Assembly: GCA_027186245.1 (NCBI GenBank)
Contig: CP114482.1
Coordinates: 27,237,209 to 27,301,208, forward strand
Source: Coriaria nepalensis
Lineage: Eukaryota > Streptophyta > Magnoliopsida > Cucurbitales > Coriariaceae
DNA: 64,000 nt
Direction of reading: 5' to 3'
The translations under genes were made by a program, and so were the position numbers. Below, one piece after another: positions 1-11,659 of this stretch. The notes under the pieces were generated by a model, which had not been told where the DNA came from, did not search any database, and saw nothing but the letters and a program-made list of their open reading frames with translations. Numbering within the stretch: the first letter of the stretch is position 1; each line of letters starts with the position of its first letter.

Positions 1-850
1 TTACAACTTATGTAAGAAAATAATGTTTGAAGGGCGAAAATGGAATTCGTTCGAATTAATTCAGAATGATTTAATGACTAGAAGAGACTCAGTGACAAGA
101 CTTTAAGGCTAAACAAATGCATTGTTGCCTTCAATAGATCAACTGCGGGTTACGCCCGAAAGTCATGTTTAAAGGCTGAATTTCGATCGAAGTGATTTAG
201 AATGATTTACTGATTAAAACAGACGCAAAAATATGACTTTAAGGCTAAAAAAATGCATAGTTGCCATCAATAGATCAATTACAAGTTATGCATGAAAGTC
301 GCGTTCTAAATGCAAAAAGAGAATTGGTTCGAAGAGCCTTGAAACAATTTAATGATTGAAAAGACAGAGTGATATGCTTTTTAACGCTGAAATAAGGCAT
401 TGTTGTCTTCAATAGGTTAATTACAAGTTATGTAAGAAAATAATGTTTGAAGGGCAAAAATAGAATTCGTTCGAATTAATTTAGAATGATTTAATGACTA
501 GAAGAGACTCAGTGACATCACTTTAAGGCTAAACAAATGCATTGTTGCCTTCAATAGATCAACTGCGGGTTACGCACGAAAGTCATGTTTAAAGGCTGAA
601 TTTCGTTCGAATTGATTTAGAAAGATTTACTGACTAAAAGAAACGCAAAAATATGACTTTAAGGGTAAAAAATGCATAGGTGCCATCAATAGATCAATTG
701 CAAGTTATGCATGAAAGTCGCATTTTAAATGCAAAAAGAGAATTGGTTCGAAGAGCCTTCAAACAATTTAATGATTGAAAAGACTGAGTCGTATGCTTTT
801 TAATGCTAAAATAATGCATTGTTGTCTTCAATAGATTAATTACAAGTTAT

Positions 851-3368
851 GTAAGAAAATAATGTTTGAAGGGCGAAAATAGAATTCGTTCGAATTAATT
901 CAGAATGATTTAATGACTAGAAGAGACTCTGTGACAAGACTTTAAGGCTAAACAAATGCATTGTTGCCTTCAATAGATCAACTGCGGGTTACGCACGAAA
1001 GTCATGTTTAAAGGCTCAATTTCGTTCGAAGTGATTTAGAATAATTTACTGACTAAAAGAGACCCAAAAATATGACTTTAAGGGTAAAAAATGAATAGGT
1101 GCCATCAATAGATCAATTGCAAGTTATGCATGAAAGTCCCGTTCTAAATGCAGAAAGAGAATTGGTTCGATGTGCCTTCAAACAATTTAATGATTGAAAA
1201 GACTTAGTGATATGCTTTTTAATGCTAAAATAATGCATTGTTGTCTTCAATAGATTAATTACAAGTTATGTAACAAAATAATGTTTGAAGGGCAAAAATA
1301 GAATTCGTTCGAATTAATTTGGAATGATTTAATGACTAGAAGAGACGCAGTGACATGACTTTAAGACTAAACAAATGCATTGTTGCCTTCAATAGATCAA
1401 CTGCAAGTTACGCACGAAAGTCATGTTTAAAGGCCGAATTTCGTTCGAAGTGATTTAAAATGATTTACTGACAAAAAGAGATGCAAAAATATGACTTTAA
1501 GGCTAAAAAAATGCATAGTTGCCGTCAATAGATGAATTGCAACTTATGCATGAAAGTCACATTTTAAATGCAAAAAGAGAATTGGTTCGAAGAACCTTCA
1601 AACAATTTAATGGTTGAAAAGACTGAGTCATATGCTTTTTAATGCTAAAATAATGCATTGTTGTCTTCAATAGATTAATTACAAGTTATGTAAGAAAATA
1701 ATGTTTGAAGGGCGAAAATGGAATTCGTTCGAATTAATTCAGAATGATTTAATGACTAGAAGAGACTCAGTGACAAGACTTTAAGGCTAAACAAATGCAT
1801 TGTTGGCTTCAATAGATCAACTGCGGGGTACGCACGAAAGTCATGTTTAAAGGCTGAATTTCGTTCGAAGTGATTTAGAATGATTTACTGATTAAAACAG
1901 ACGCAAAAATATGACTTTAAGGCTAAAAAAATGCATAGTTGCCATCAATAGATCAATTACAAGTTATGCATGAAAGTCGCGTTCTAAATGCAAAAAGAGA
2001 ATTGGTTCAAAGTGCCTTCAAACAATTTACTGATTGAAAAGACTGAGTGATATGCTTTTTAATGCCAAAATAATGCATTGTTGTCTTCAATAGATTAATT
2101 ACAAGTTATGTAAGAAAATAAGGTTTGAAGGGCGAAAATGGAATTCGTTCGAATTAATTCAGAATGATTTAATGACTAGAAGAGACTCAGTGACAAGACT
2201 TTAAGGCTAAACAAATGCATTGTTGCCTTCAATAGATCAACTGCGGGTTACACACGAAAGTCATGTTTAAAGGCTGATTTTCGTTCGAAGTGATTTAGAA
2301 TGATTTACTGATTAAAACAGACGCAAAAATATGACTTTAAGGCTAAAAAAATGCATAGTTGCCATCAATAGATCAATTACAAGTTATGCATGAAAGTCGC
2401 GTTCTAAATGCAAAAACAGAATTGGTTCAAAGTGCCTTCAAACAATTTAATGATTGAAAAGACTCAGTGATATGCTTTTTAATGCTAAAATAATGCATTG
2501 TTGTCTTCAATAGATTAATTACAAGTTTTGTAAGAAAATAATGTTTGAAGGGCAAAATTAGAATTCGTTCGAATTAATTTAGAATGATTTAATGACTAAA
2601 AGAGAAGCAGTGACATGACTTTATGGCTAAACAAATGCATTGTTGCCTTCAATAGATCAACTGCAAGTTACGCACGAAAGTCATGTTTAAATGCCGAATT
2701 TCGTTCGAAAGTGATTTAAAATGATTTACTGACAAAAAGAGACGCAAAAATATGACTTTAAGGCTAAAAAAATGCATAGTTGCCATCAATAGATCAATTA
2801 CAAGTTATGCATGAAAGTCGCGTTCTAAATGCAAAAAGAGAATTGGTTCAAAGTGCCTTCAAACAATTTAATGGTTGAAAAGACTGAGTGATATGCTTTT
2901 TAAGGCTAAAATAATGCATTGTTGTCTTCAATAGATTAATTACAAGTTATGTAAGAAAATAATGTTTGAAGGGCAAAAATAGAATTCGTTCGAATTAATT
3001 TAGAATGATTTAATGACTAGAAGAGACTCAGTGACATGACTTTAAGGCTAAACAAATGCATTGTTGCCTTCAATAGATTAACTGCGGTTTACGCACAAAA
3101 GTCATGTTTAAAGGCTGAATTTCGTTCGAAGTGATTTAGAATGATTTACTGACTAAAAGAGACGCAAAAATATGACTTTAAAGGTAAAAAATGCATAGGT
3201 GTTATCAATAGATCAATTGCAAGTTATGCATGAAAGTTGCGTTCTAAATGCAAAAAGAGAATTGGTTCATGTGCCTTCAAACAATTTGATGATTGAAAAG
3301 ACTGAGTCATATGCTTTTTAATGCTAAAATAATGCATTGTTGTCTTCAATAGATTAATTACAAGTTAT
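851..3368. repeat. 2518-bp higher-order block, copy 1 (six units)
   Basis: Six consecutive units with lengths 419, 420, 420, 420, 421 and 418 bp are followed directly by six with the same length series. Private variants repeat at a distance of 2518 bp: ataatttact with gacccaaaaa (1041 and 3559), ttggcttc with gcggggtac, the extra A in ttcgaaagtga of the 421-bp unit, and gtgttatcaat. Comparing line by line I noted one internal substitution (gtcac near 1559 against gtcgc in copy 2), plus a difference in the first bases of A (gtaag against gtacg). This is a recent tandem duplication. Confidence 0.93.
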
Positions 3369-5886
3369 GTACGAAAATAATGTTTGAAGGGCGAAAATAG
3401 AATTCGTTCGAATTAATTCAGAATGATTTAATGACTAGAAGAGACTCTGTGACAAGACTTTAAGGCTAAACAAATGCATTGTTGCCTTCAATAGATCAAC
3501 TGCGGGTTACGCACGAAAGTCATGTTTAAAGGCTCAATTTCGTTCGAAGTGATTTAGAATAATTTACTGACTAAAAGAGACCCAAAAATATGACTTTAAG
3601 GGTAAAAAATGAATAGGTGCCATCAATAGATCAATTGCAAGTTATGCATGAAAGTCCCGTTCTAAATGCAGAAAGAGAATTGGTTCGATGTGCCTTCAAA
3701 CAATTTAATGATTGAAAAGACTTAGTGATATGCTTTTTAATGCTAAAATAATGCATTGTTGTCTTCAATAGATTAATTACAAGTTATGTAACAAAATAAT
3801 GTTTGAAGGGCAAAAATAGAATTCGTTCGAATTAATTTGGAATGATTTAATGACTAGAAGAGACGCAGTGACATGACTTTAAGACTAAACAAATGCATTG
3901 TTGCCTTCAATAGATCAACTGCAAGTTACGCACGAAAGTCATGTTTAAAGGCCGAATTTCGTTCGAAGTGATTTAAAATGATTTACTGACAAAAAGAGAT
4001 GCAAAAATATGACTTTAAGGCTAAAAAAATGCATAGTTGCCGTCAATAGATGAATTGCAACTTATGCATGAAAGTCGCATTTTAAATGCAAAAAGAGAAT
4101 TGGTTCGAAGAACCTTCAAACAATTTAATGGTTGAAAAGACTGAGTCATATGCTTTTTAATGCTAAAATAATGCATTGTTGTCTTCAATAGATTAATTAC
4201 AAGTTATGTAAGAAAATAATGTTTGAAGGGCGAAAATGGAATTCGTTCGAATTAATTCAGAATGATTTAATGACTAGAAGAGACTCAGTGACAAGACTTT
4301 AAGGCTAAACAAATGCATTGTTGGCTTCAATAGATCAACTGCGGGGTACGCACGAAAGTCATGTTTAAAGGCTGAATTTCGTTCGAAGTGATTTAGAATG
4401 ATTTACTGATTAAAACAGACGCAAAAATATGACTTTAAGGCTAAAAAAATGCATAGTTGCCATCAATAGATCAATTACAAGTTATGCATGAAAGTCGCGT
4501 TCTAAATGCAAAAAGAGAATTGGTTCAAAGTGCCTTCAAACAATTTACTGATTGAAAAGACTGAGTGATATGCTTTTTAATGCCAAAATAATGCATTGTT
4601 GTCTTCAATAGATTAATTACAAGTTATGTAAGAAAATAAGGTTTGAAGGGCGAAAATGGAATTCGTTCGAATTAATTCAGAATGATTTAATGACTAGAAG
4701 AGACTCAGTGACAAGACTTTAAGGCTAAACAAATGCATTGTTGCCTTCAATAGATCAACTGCGGGTTACACACGAAAGTCATGTTTAAAGGCTGATTTTC
4801 GTTCGAAGTGATTTAGAATGATTTACTGATTAAAACAGACGCAAAAATATGACTTTAAGGCTAAAAAAATGCATAGTTGCCATCAATAGATCAATTACAA
4901 GTTATGCATGAAAGTCGCGTTCTAAATGCAAAAACAGAATTGGTTCAAAGTGCCTTCAAACAATTTAATGATTGAAAAGACTCAGTGATATGCTTTTTAA
5001 TGCTAAAATAATGCATTGTTGTCTTCAATAGATTAATTACAAGTTTTGTAAGAAAATAATGTTTGAAGGGCAAAATTAGAATTCGTTCGAATTAATTTAG
5101 AATGATTTAATGACTAAAAGAGAAGCAGTGACATGACTTTATGGCTAAACAAATGCATTGTTGCCTTCAATAGATCAACTGCAAGTTACGCACGAAAGTC
5201 ATGTTTAAATGCCGAATTTCGTTCGAAAGTGATTTAAAATGATTTACTGACAAAAAGAGACGCAAAAATATGACTTTAAGGCTAAAAAAATGCATAGTTG
5301 CCATCAATAGATCAATTACAAGTTATGCATGAAAGTCGCGTTCTAAATGCAAAAAGAGAATTGGTTCAAAGTGCCTTCAAACAATTTAATGGTTGAAAAG
5401 ACTGAGTGATATGCTTTTTAAGGCTAAAATAATGCATTGTTGTCTTCAATAGATTAATTACAAGTTATGTAAGAAAATAATGTTTGAAGGGCAAAAATAG
5501 AATTCGTTCGAATTAATTTAGAATGATTTAATGACTAGAAGAGACTCAGTGACATGACTTTAAGGCTAAACAAATGCATTGTTGCCTTCAATAGATTAAC
5601 TGCGGTTTACGCACAAAAGTCATGTTTAAAGGCTGAATTTCGTTCGAAGTGATTTAGAATGATTTACTGACTAAAAGAGACGCAAAAATATGACTTTAAA
5701 GGTAAAAAATGCATAGGTGTTATCAATAGATCAATTGCAAGTTATGCATGAAAGTTGCGTTCTAAATGCAAAAAGAGAATTGGTTCATGTGCCTTCAAAC
5801 AATTTGATGATTGAAAAGACTGAGTCATATGCTTTTTAATGCTAAAATAATGCATTGTTGTCTTCAATAGATTAATTACAAGTTAT
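3369..5886. repeat. 2518-bp higher-order block, copy 2 (six units)
   Basis: This is the second copy of the six-unit block, with the same unit length series and the same private variants as 851-3368. Identity to copy 1 starts just after the first bases of the unit at 3369. The following unit at 5887 begins with the same gtacg variant and then diverges (gggcaaaaat against gggcgaaaat), which places the right boundary near 5890. Both edges fall at the start of monomer A. Confidence 0.93.
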
Positions 5887-8820
5887 GTACGAAAATAATG
5901 TTTGAAGGGCAAAAATAGAATTCGTTCGAATTAATTTAGAATGATTTAATGACTAGAAGAGACTCAATGACATGACTTTCAGGCTAAACAAACGCATTGT
6001 TGCCTTCAATAGATAAACTGCAAGTTACGCACGAAAGTCATGTTTAAAGGCCGAATTTCGTTCGAAGTGATTTAGAATGATTTACTGACTAAAAGAAACG
6101 CAAAAATATGACTTTAAGGCTAAAAAAATGCATAGTTGCCATCAATAGATCAATTACAAGTTATGCATGAAAGTCGCGTTCTAAATGCACAAAGAGAATT
6201 GGTTCCATGTGCCTTCAAACAATTTAATGATTGAAAAGACTGAGTCATATGCTTTTTAATGATAAAATAATGCATTGTTGTCTTCAATAGATTAATTACA
6301 AGTTATGTAAGAAAATAATGTTTGAACGGCGAAAATAGAATTCGTTCGAATTAATTCAATATGATTTAATGACTAGAAGAGACCCAGTGACATGACTTTA
6401 AGGCTAAACAAATGCATTGTTGCCTTCAATAGATCAACTGCAAGTTACGCACGAAAGTCATGTTTAAAGGTCGAATTTCATTCGAAGTGATTTAGAATGA
6501 TTTGTTGACAAAAAGAGACGCAAAAATATGACTTTAGGGCTAAAATGCATAGTTGCCATCAATAGATCAATTGCAAGTTATGCATGAAAGTCATGTTTTA
6601 AAAACAAAAATAGAATTGGTTCGACGTGCCATCAAACAATTTAATGATTGAAAAGACTGAGTGATATGCTTTTTAATGCTAAAATAATGGATTGTTTTAT
6701 TCAGTAGATTAATTGCAAGTTATGTAAGAAAATAATGTTTGAAGGGCAAAAATAGAATTCGTTCGAATTAATTTAGAATGATTAATGACTAGAAGAGACT
6801 CAGTGACATGACTTTAAGGCTAAACAAATGCATTGTTGCCTTCAATAGATCAATTGCGGGTTACGCACGAAAGTCATGTTTAAAGGCTGAATTTCGTTCG
6901 AAGTGATTTAGAATGATTTACTGACTAAAAGAGACGCAAAAATATGAGTTTAACGCTAAAAAATGCATAGTTGCTGTCAATATATCAATTGCCAGTTATG
7001 CATGAAAGTCGCGTTTTAAATGCAAAAATAGAATTGGTTCGAAGTCCTTCAAACAATTTAATAATTGAAAAGACTGAGTGATAGGCTTTTTAACGCTAAA
7101 ATAATGCATTGTTGTCTTGAATAGATTAATTACAAGTTATGTAAGAAAATAATGTTTGAAGGGCGAAAATAGAATTCGTTCGAATTAATTCAGAATGATT
7201 TAATGACTAGAAAAGACCCAGTGACAAGACTTTAAGGCTAAACAAATGCATTGTTGCCTCCAATAGATCAACTGCGGGTTACGCACGAATGTCATGTTTA
7301 ACGGCCGAATTTCGTTCGAAGTGATTTAGAATGATTTACTGACTAAAAGAGACGCAAAAATATGACTTTAAGGCTAAAAAAATGCATAGTTGCCATCAAT
7401 AGATCAATTGCAAGTTATGCATGAAAGTCGCGTTTTAAATGCAAAAGGAGAATTGGTTCGAAGTGCGTTCAAACAATTTAATGATTGAAAAGACTGAGTG
7501 ATGTGCTTTTTAATGCTAAAATTATGCATTGTTCTCTTCAATAGATTAATTACAAGTTACGTAAGCAAATAATGTTTGAAGGGCAAAAATTGAATTCGTT
7601 CGAATTAATTTAGAATGATTTAATGACTAGAAGAGACTCAATGACATGACTTTCAGGCTAAACAAATGCATTGTTGCCTTCAATAGATCAACTGCAAGTT
7701 ACGCACGAAATTGATGTTTAAAGGCCGAATTTCGTTCGAAGTGAGTTAGAATGATTTACTGACTAAAAGAGACGCAAAAATATGACTTTAAGGCTAAAAA
7801 AATGCATAGTTGCCATCAATAGATCAATTACAAGTTATGCATGAAAGTCGCGTTCTAAATGCAAAAAGAGAATTGGTTCGAAGTGCCTTCAAACAATTTA
7901 ATGATTGAAATGACTGAGTGACATGCTTTTTCACGCTAAAATAATGCATTGTTGTCTTCAATAGATTAATTACAAGTTATGTACGAAAATAATGTTTGAA
8001 GGGCAAAAATAGAATTCGTTCGAATTAATTTAGAATGATTTAATGACTAGAAGAGACTCAATGACATGACTTTCAGGCTAAACAAACGCATTGTTGCCTT
8101 CAATAGATAAACTGCAAGTTACGCACGAAAGTCATGTTTAAAGGCCGAATTTCGTTCGAAGTGATTTAGAATGATTTACTGACTAAAAGAAACGCAAAAA
8201 TATGACTTTAAGGCCAAAAAAATGCATAGTTGCCATCAATAGATCAATTACAAGTTATGCATGAAAGTCGCGTTCTAAATGCAAAAAGAGAATTGGTTCC
8301 AAGTGCCTTCAAACAATTTAATGATTGAAAAGACTGAGTCATATGCTTTTTAATGCTAAAATAATGCATTGTCGTCTTCAATAGATTAATTACAAGTTAT
8401 GTAAGAAAATAATGTTTGAAGGGCAAAAATTGAATTCGTTCGAATTAATTTAGAATGATTTAATGACTAGAAGAGACTCAATGACATGACTTTCAGGCTA
8501 AACAAATGCATTGTTGCCTTCAATAGATCAACTGCAAGTTACGCACGAAATTCATGTTTAAAGGCCGAATTTCGTTCGAAGTGATTTAGAATGATTTACT
8601 GACTAAAAGAGACGCAAAAATATGACTTTAAGGCTAAAAAAATGCATAGTTGCCATCAATAGATCAATTGCAAGTTATGCATGAAAGTCCCGTTTTAAAT
8701 GCAAAAGGAGAATTTGTTCGAAGTGCGTTCAAACAATTTAATCATTGAAAAGACTGAGTGATGTGCTTTTTAATGCTAAAATTATGCATTGTTCTCTTCA
8801 ATAGATTAATTACAAGTTAT

Positions 8821-8962
8821 GTAAGAAAATAATGTTTGAAGGGCAAAAACAGAATTCGTTCGAATTAATTTAGAATGATTCAATGACTAGAAGAGACTCA
8901 ATGACATGACTTTAAGGCTAAACAAATGCATTGTTGCCTTCAGTAGATCAACTGCAAGTTAC
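8821..8962 (+). repeat. Monomer A of the 420-bp unit (representative copy, 142 bp)
   Basis: This is a representative A monomer in a regular part of the array. It runs from gtaagaaaat to the terminal caagttac. It holds the EcoRI-type hexamer gaattc that recurs about once per 420 bp, set in a 14-bp dyad, followed by tttagaatgatt and a second half shared with B (actttaaggcta, tcaatagatcaa, caagtta). It differs from B by six extra bases before the gttcgaa core and by specific variants: taatgactag against ttactgacta, aacaaatgcattg against aaaaaatgcatag, and ttgcctt against ttgccat. These let exchange junctions between A and B be placed. Confidence 0.95.
8853..8866. other. 14-bp dyad in monomer A (representative)
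   Basis: AATTCG and CGAATT flank a two-base centre, forming an inverted repeat that recurs in most A monomers. Variants at the centre or arm (ttcgctcg, ttccctcg, ttcattcg) break it in some subtypes. It could be a protein-binding dyad or only a consequence of AT-rich sequence; nothing here decides. Confidence 0.6.
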
Positions 8963-9098
8963 GCACGAAAGTCATGTTTAAAGGCCGAATTTCGTTCGAA
9001 GTGATTTAGAATGATTTACTGACTAAAAGAGACGCAAAAATATGACTTTAAGGCTAAAAAAATGCATAGTTGCCATCAATAGATCAATTACAAGTTAT
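8963..9098 (+). repeat. Monomer B of the 420-bp unit (representative copy, 136 bp)
   Basis: This B monomer runs from gcacgaaagtc to caagttat. It is six bases shorter than A and C because of a gap just upstream of the ttcgttcgaa core. By eye it is closest to A, especially in the second half, and more distant from C. Its middle carries three A-tracts spaced at roughly multiples of the helical repeat. Its core (tttcgttcgaag) is the part of the satellite that resembles the CENP-B box. Most short indels in the array fall in B or C, for example in the seven-A tract. Confidence 0.95.
9025..9062 (+). other. Helically phased A-tracts in monomer B (representative)
   Basis: A-runs of 4, 5 and 7 bases lie at 9025-9028, 9036-9040 and 9056-9062, with centres about 11.5 and 21 bases apart, close to one and two helical turns. 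Such spacing is known to bend DNA and is a recurring property of many satellites. It recurs in most B monomers, although the gacaaaaaga variant lengthens the first run. Confidence 0.55.
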
Positions 9099-9240
9099 GC
9101 ATGAAAGTCGCGTTTTAAATGCAAAAGGAGAATTGGTTCGAAGTGCCTTCAAACAATTTAATGATTGAAATAACTGAGTGATATGCTTTTTAACGCTAAA
9201 ATAATGCATTGTTGTCTTCAATAGATTAATTACAAGTTAC
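9099..9240 (+). repeat. Monomer C of the 420-bp unit (representative copy, 142 bp)
   Basis: This C monomer runs from gcatgaaagtcg to caagttac. It is the most divergent of the three but keeps the shared landmarks: a gttcgaa core (ggttcgaagtg), a taatgattgaaaagactgag segment matching taatgactagaagagactca of A, the ATGCAT palindrome, and the tcaatagatt..caagtta end. The common skeleton indicates that A, B and C descend from one ancestral monomer of about 140 bp. That ancestry is inferred from the alignment by eye. Confidence 0.93.
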
Positions 9241-9409
9241 GTAAGAAAATAATGTTTGAAGGGCAAAAATAGAATTCGTTCGAATTAATTTAGAATGATT
9301 CAATGACTAGAAGAGACTCAATGACATGACTTTAAGGCTAAACAAATGCATTGTTGCCTTCAGTAGATCAACTGCAAGTTACGCACGAAAGTCATGTTTA
9401 AAGGCCGAA

Positions 9410-9426
9410 TTTCGTTGGAAGTGATT
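9410..9426 (+). other. CENP-B-box-like motif in monomer B (best variant)
   Basis: The 17 bases tttcgttggaagtgatt match the first 12 positions of the mammalian CENP-B box consensus (YTTCGTTGGAARCGGGA) and 13 of 17 overall. The CGGG part, needed for human CENP-B binding, is not matched (tgat). The usual B monomer has ttcgttcgaa, one match fewer. This copy and the one at 11090 carry ttcgttggaa. Similarity is seen directly; function is not shown. Confidence 0.4.
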
Positions 9427-9895
9427 TAGAATGATTTACTGACTAAAAGAGACGCAAAAATATGACTTTAAGGCTAAAAAAATGCATAGTTGCCATCAAT
9501 AGATCAATTGCAAGTTATGCATGAAAGTCGCGTTTTAAATGCAAAAGGACAATTGGTTCGAAGTGCGTTCAAACAATTTAATGATTGAAAAGACTGAGTG
9601 ATGTGCTTTTTAATGCTAAAATTATGCATTGTTCTCTTCTATAGATTAATTACAAGTTACGTAAGAAAATAATGTTGGAAGGGCAAAAATTGAATTCGTT
9701 CGAATTAATTTAGAATGATTTAATGACTAGAAGAGACTCAATGACATGACTTTCAGGCTAAACAAATGCATTGTTGCCTTCAATAGATCAACTGCAAGTT
9801 ACGCACGAAATTCATGTTTAAAGGCCGAATTTCGTTCGAAGTGATTTAGAATGATTTACTTACTAAAAGAGACGCAAAAATATGACTTTAAGGCT

Positions 9896-11659
9896 AAAAA
9901 AATGCATAGTTGCCATCAATAGATCAATTACAAGTTATGCATGAAAGTCGCGTTCTAAATGCAAAAAGAGAATTGGTTCTAAGTGCCTTCAAACAATTTA
10001 ATGATTGAAAAGACTGAGTCATATGCTTTTTAATGCTAAAATAATGCATTGTCGTCTTCAATAGATTAATTACAAGTTATGTAAGAAAATAATGTTTGAA
10101 GGGAAAAAATTGAATTCGTTCGAATTAATTTAGAATGATTTAATGACTAGAAGAGACTCAATGACATGACTTTCAGGCTAAACAAATGCATTGTTGCCTT
10201 CAATAGATCAACTGCAAGTTACGCACGAAATTCATGTTTAAAGGCCGAATTTCGTTCGAAGTGATTTAGAATGATTTACTGACTAAAAGAGACGCAAAAA
10301 TATGACTTTAAGGCTAAAAAAATGCATAGTTGCCATCAATAGATCAATTGCAAGTTATGCATGAAAGTCCCGTTTTAAATGCAAAACGAGAATTTGTTCG
10401 AAGTGCGTTCAAACAATTTAATGATTGAAAAGACTGAGTGATGTGCTTTTTAATGCTAAAATTATGCATTGTTCTCTTCAATAGATTAATTACAAGTTAT
10501 GTAAGAAAATAATGTTTGAAGGGCAAAAACAGAATTCGTTCGAATTAATTTAGAATGATTCAATGACTAGAAGAGACTCAATGACATGACTTTAAGGCTA
10601 AACAAATGCATTGTTGCCTTCTGTAGATCAACTGCAAGTTACGCACGAAAGTCATGTTTAAAGGCCGAATTTCGTTCGAAGTGATTTAGAATGATTTACT
10701 GACTAAAAGAGACGCAAAAATATGACTTTAAGGCTAAAAAAATGCATAGTTGCCATCAATAGATCAATTACAAGTTATGCATGAAAGTCGCGTTTTAAAT
10801 GCAAAAGGAGAATTGGTTCGAAGTGCCTTCAAACAATTTAATGATTGAAATGACTGAGTGATATGCTTTTTAACGCTAAAATAATGCATTGTTGTCTTCA
10901 ATAGATTAATTACAAGTTACGTAAGAAAATAATGTTTGAAGGGCAAAAATAGAATTCGTTCGAATTAATTTAGAATGATTCAATGACTAGAAGAGACTCA
11001 ATGACATGACTTTAAGGCTAAACAAATGCATTGTTGCCTTCAGTAGATAAACTGCAAGTTACGCACGAAAGTCATGTTTAAAGGCCGAATTTCGTTGGAA
11101 GTGATTTAGAATGATTTACTGACTAAAAGAGACGCAAAAATATGACTTTAAGGCTAAAAAAATGCATAGTTGCCATCAATAGATCAATTGCAAGTTATGC
11201 ATGAAAGTCGCGTTTTAAATGCAAAAGGAGAATTGGTTCGAAGTGCGTTCAAACAATTTTATGATTGAAAAGACTGAGTGATGTGCTTTTTAATGCTAAA
11301 ATTATGCATTGTTCTCTTCTATAGATTAATTACAAGTTACGTAAGAAAATAATGTTGGAAGGGCAAAAATTGAATTCGTTCGAATTAATTTAGAATGATT
11401 TAATGACTAGAAGAGACTCAATGACATGACTTTCAGGCTAAACAAATGCATTGTTGCCTTCAATAGATCAACTGCAAGTTACGCACGAAATTCATGTTTA
11501 AAGGCCGAATTTCGTTCGAAGTGATTTAGAATGATTTACTTACTAAAAGAGACGCAAAAATATGACTTTAAGGCTAAAAAAATGCATAGTTGCCATCAAT
11601 AGATCAATTACAAGTTATGCATGAAAGTCGCGTTCTAAATGCAAAAAGAGAATTGGTTC
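9896..11659. repeat. 1680-bp higher-order block, copy 2 with overrun
   Basis: This is the second copy of the four-unit series beginning at 8216. Similarity continues past one full period to about 11659, where ttggttcg replaces ttggttct and the following bases (tgactgagtg acatgc) match a different subtype, also found at 7861 and 13741. The overrun is expected when a block is duplicated by unequal crossing-over between similar flanks. Confidence 0.86.
11090..11106 (+). other. CENP-B-box-like motif, duplicate of the best variant
   Basis: Same 17 bases as at 9410, 1680 bp downstream, carried by the block duplication. It is therefore not an independent origin of the match. Confidence 0.4.

Larger units (their letters stand above)
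1..7140. repeat. Left domain: length-variable, older-looking units
   Basis: This stretch holds 17 complete units, from 12 to 7140, of 417 to 421 bp; about half deviate from 420. Diagnostic variants are ctgcgggttacgc at the A/B junction and gggcgaaaatgg in A; the former is seen only to about 7280. The 417-bp units at 6307 and 6724 have lost bases from the poly-A tract of B and elsewhere. Four short indels (units at 851, 2530, 2951 and their copies) occur twice because they lie inside the 2518-bp duplication. The higher variant density suggests less recent homogenisation than further right, which is inference. Nothing but satellite is present. Confidence 0.9.
8216..9895. repeat. 1680-bp higher-order block, copy 1 (four units)
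   Basis: Four-unit series of subtypes repeated at a distance of 1680 bp. Shared private variants include gtcgtcttca (8371 and 10051), gggcaaaaac (8841 and 10521), ttcgttggaa (9411 and 11091), aatgttggaa (9671 and 11351) and ttacttacta (9857 and 11537). Before 8216 the two copies differ at several positions. Scattered single differences remain, such as gcaaaaggag near 8701 against gcaaaacgag near 10381, so the copies are close but not identical. Confidence 0.88.

Noticed and set aside
9410..9426. A functional CENP-B box
   Set aside because: The essential CGGG segment is absent, so binding by mammalian-type CENP-B is unlikely. Kept only as a resemblance.
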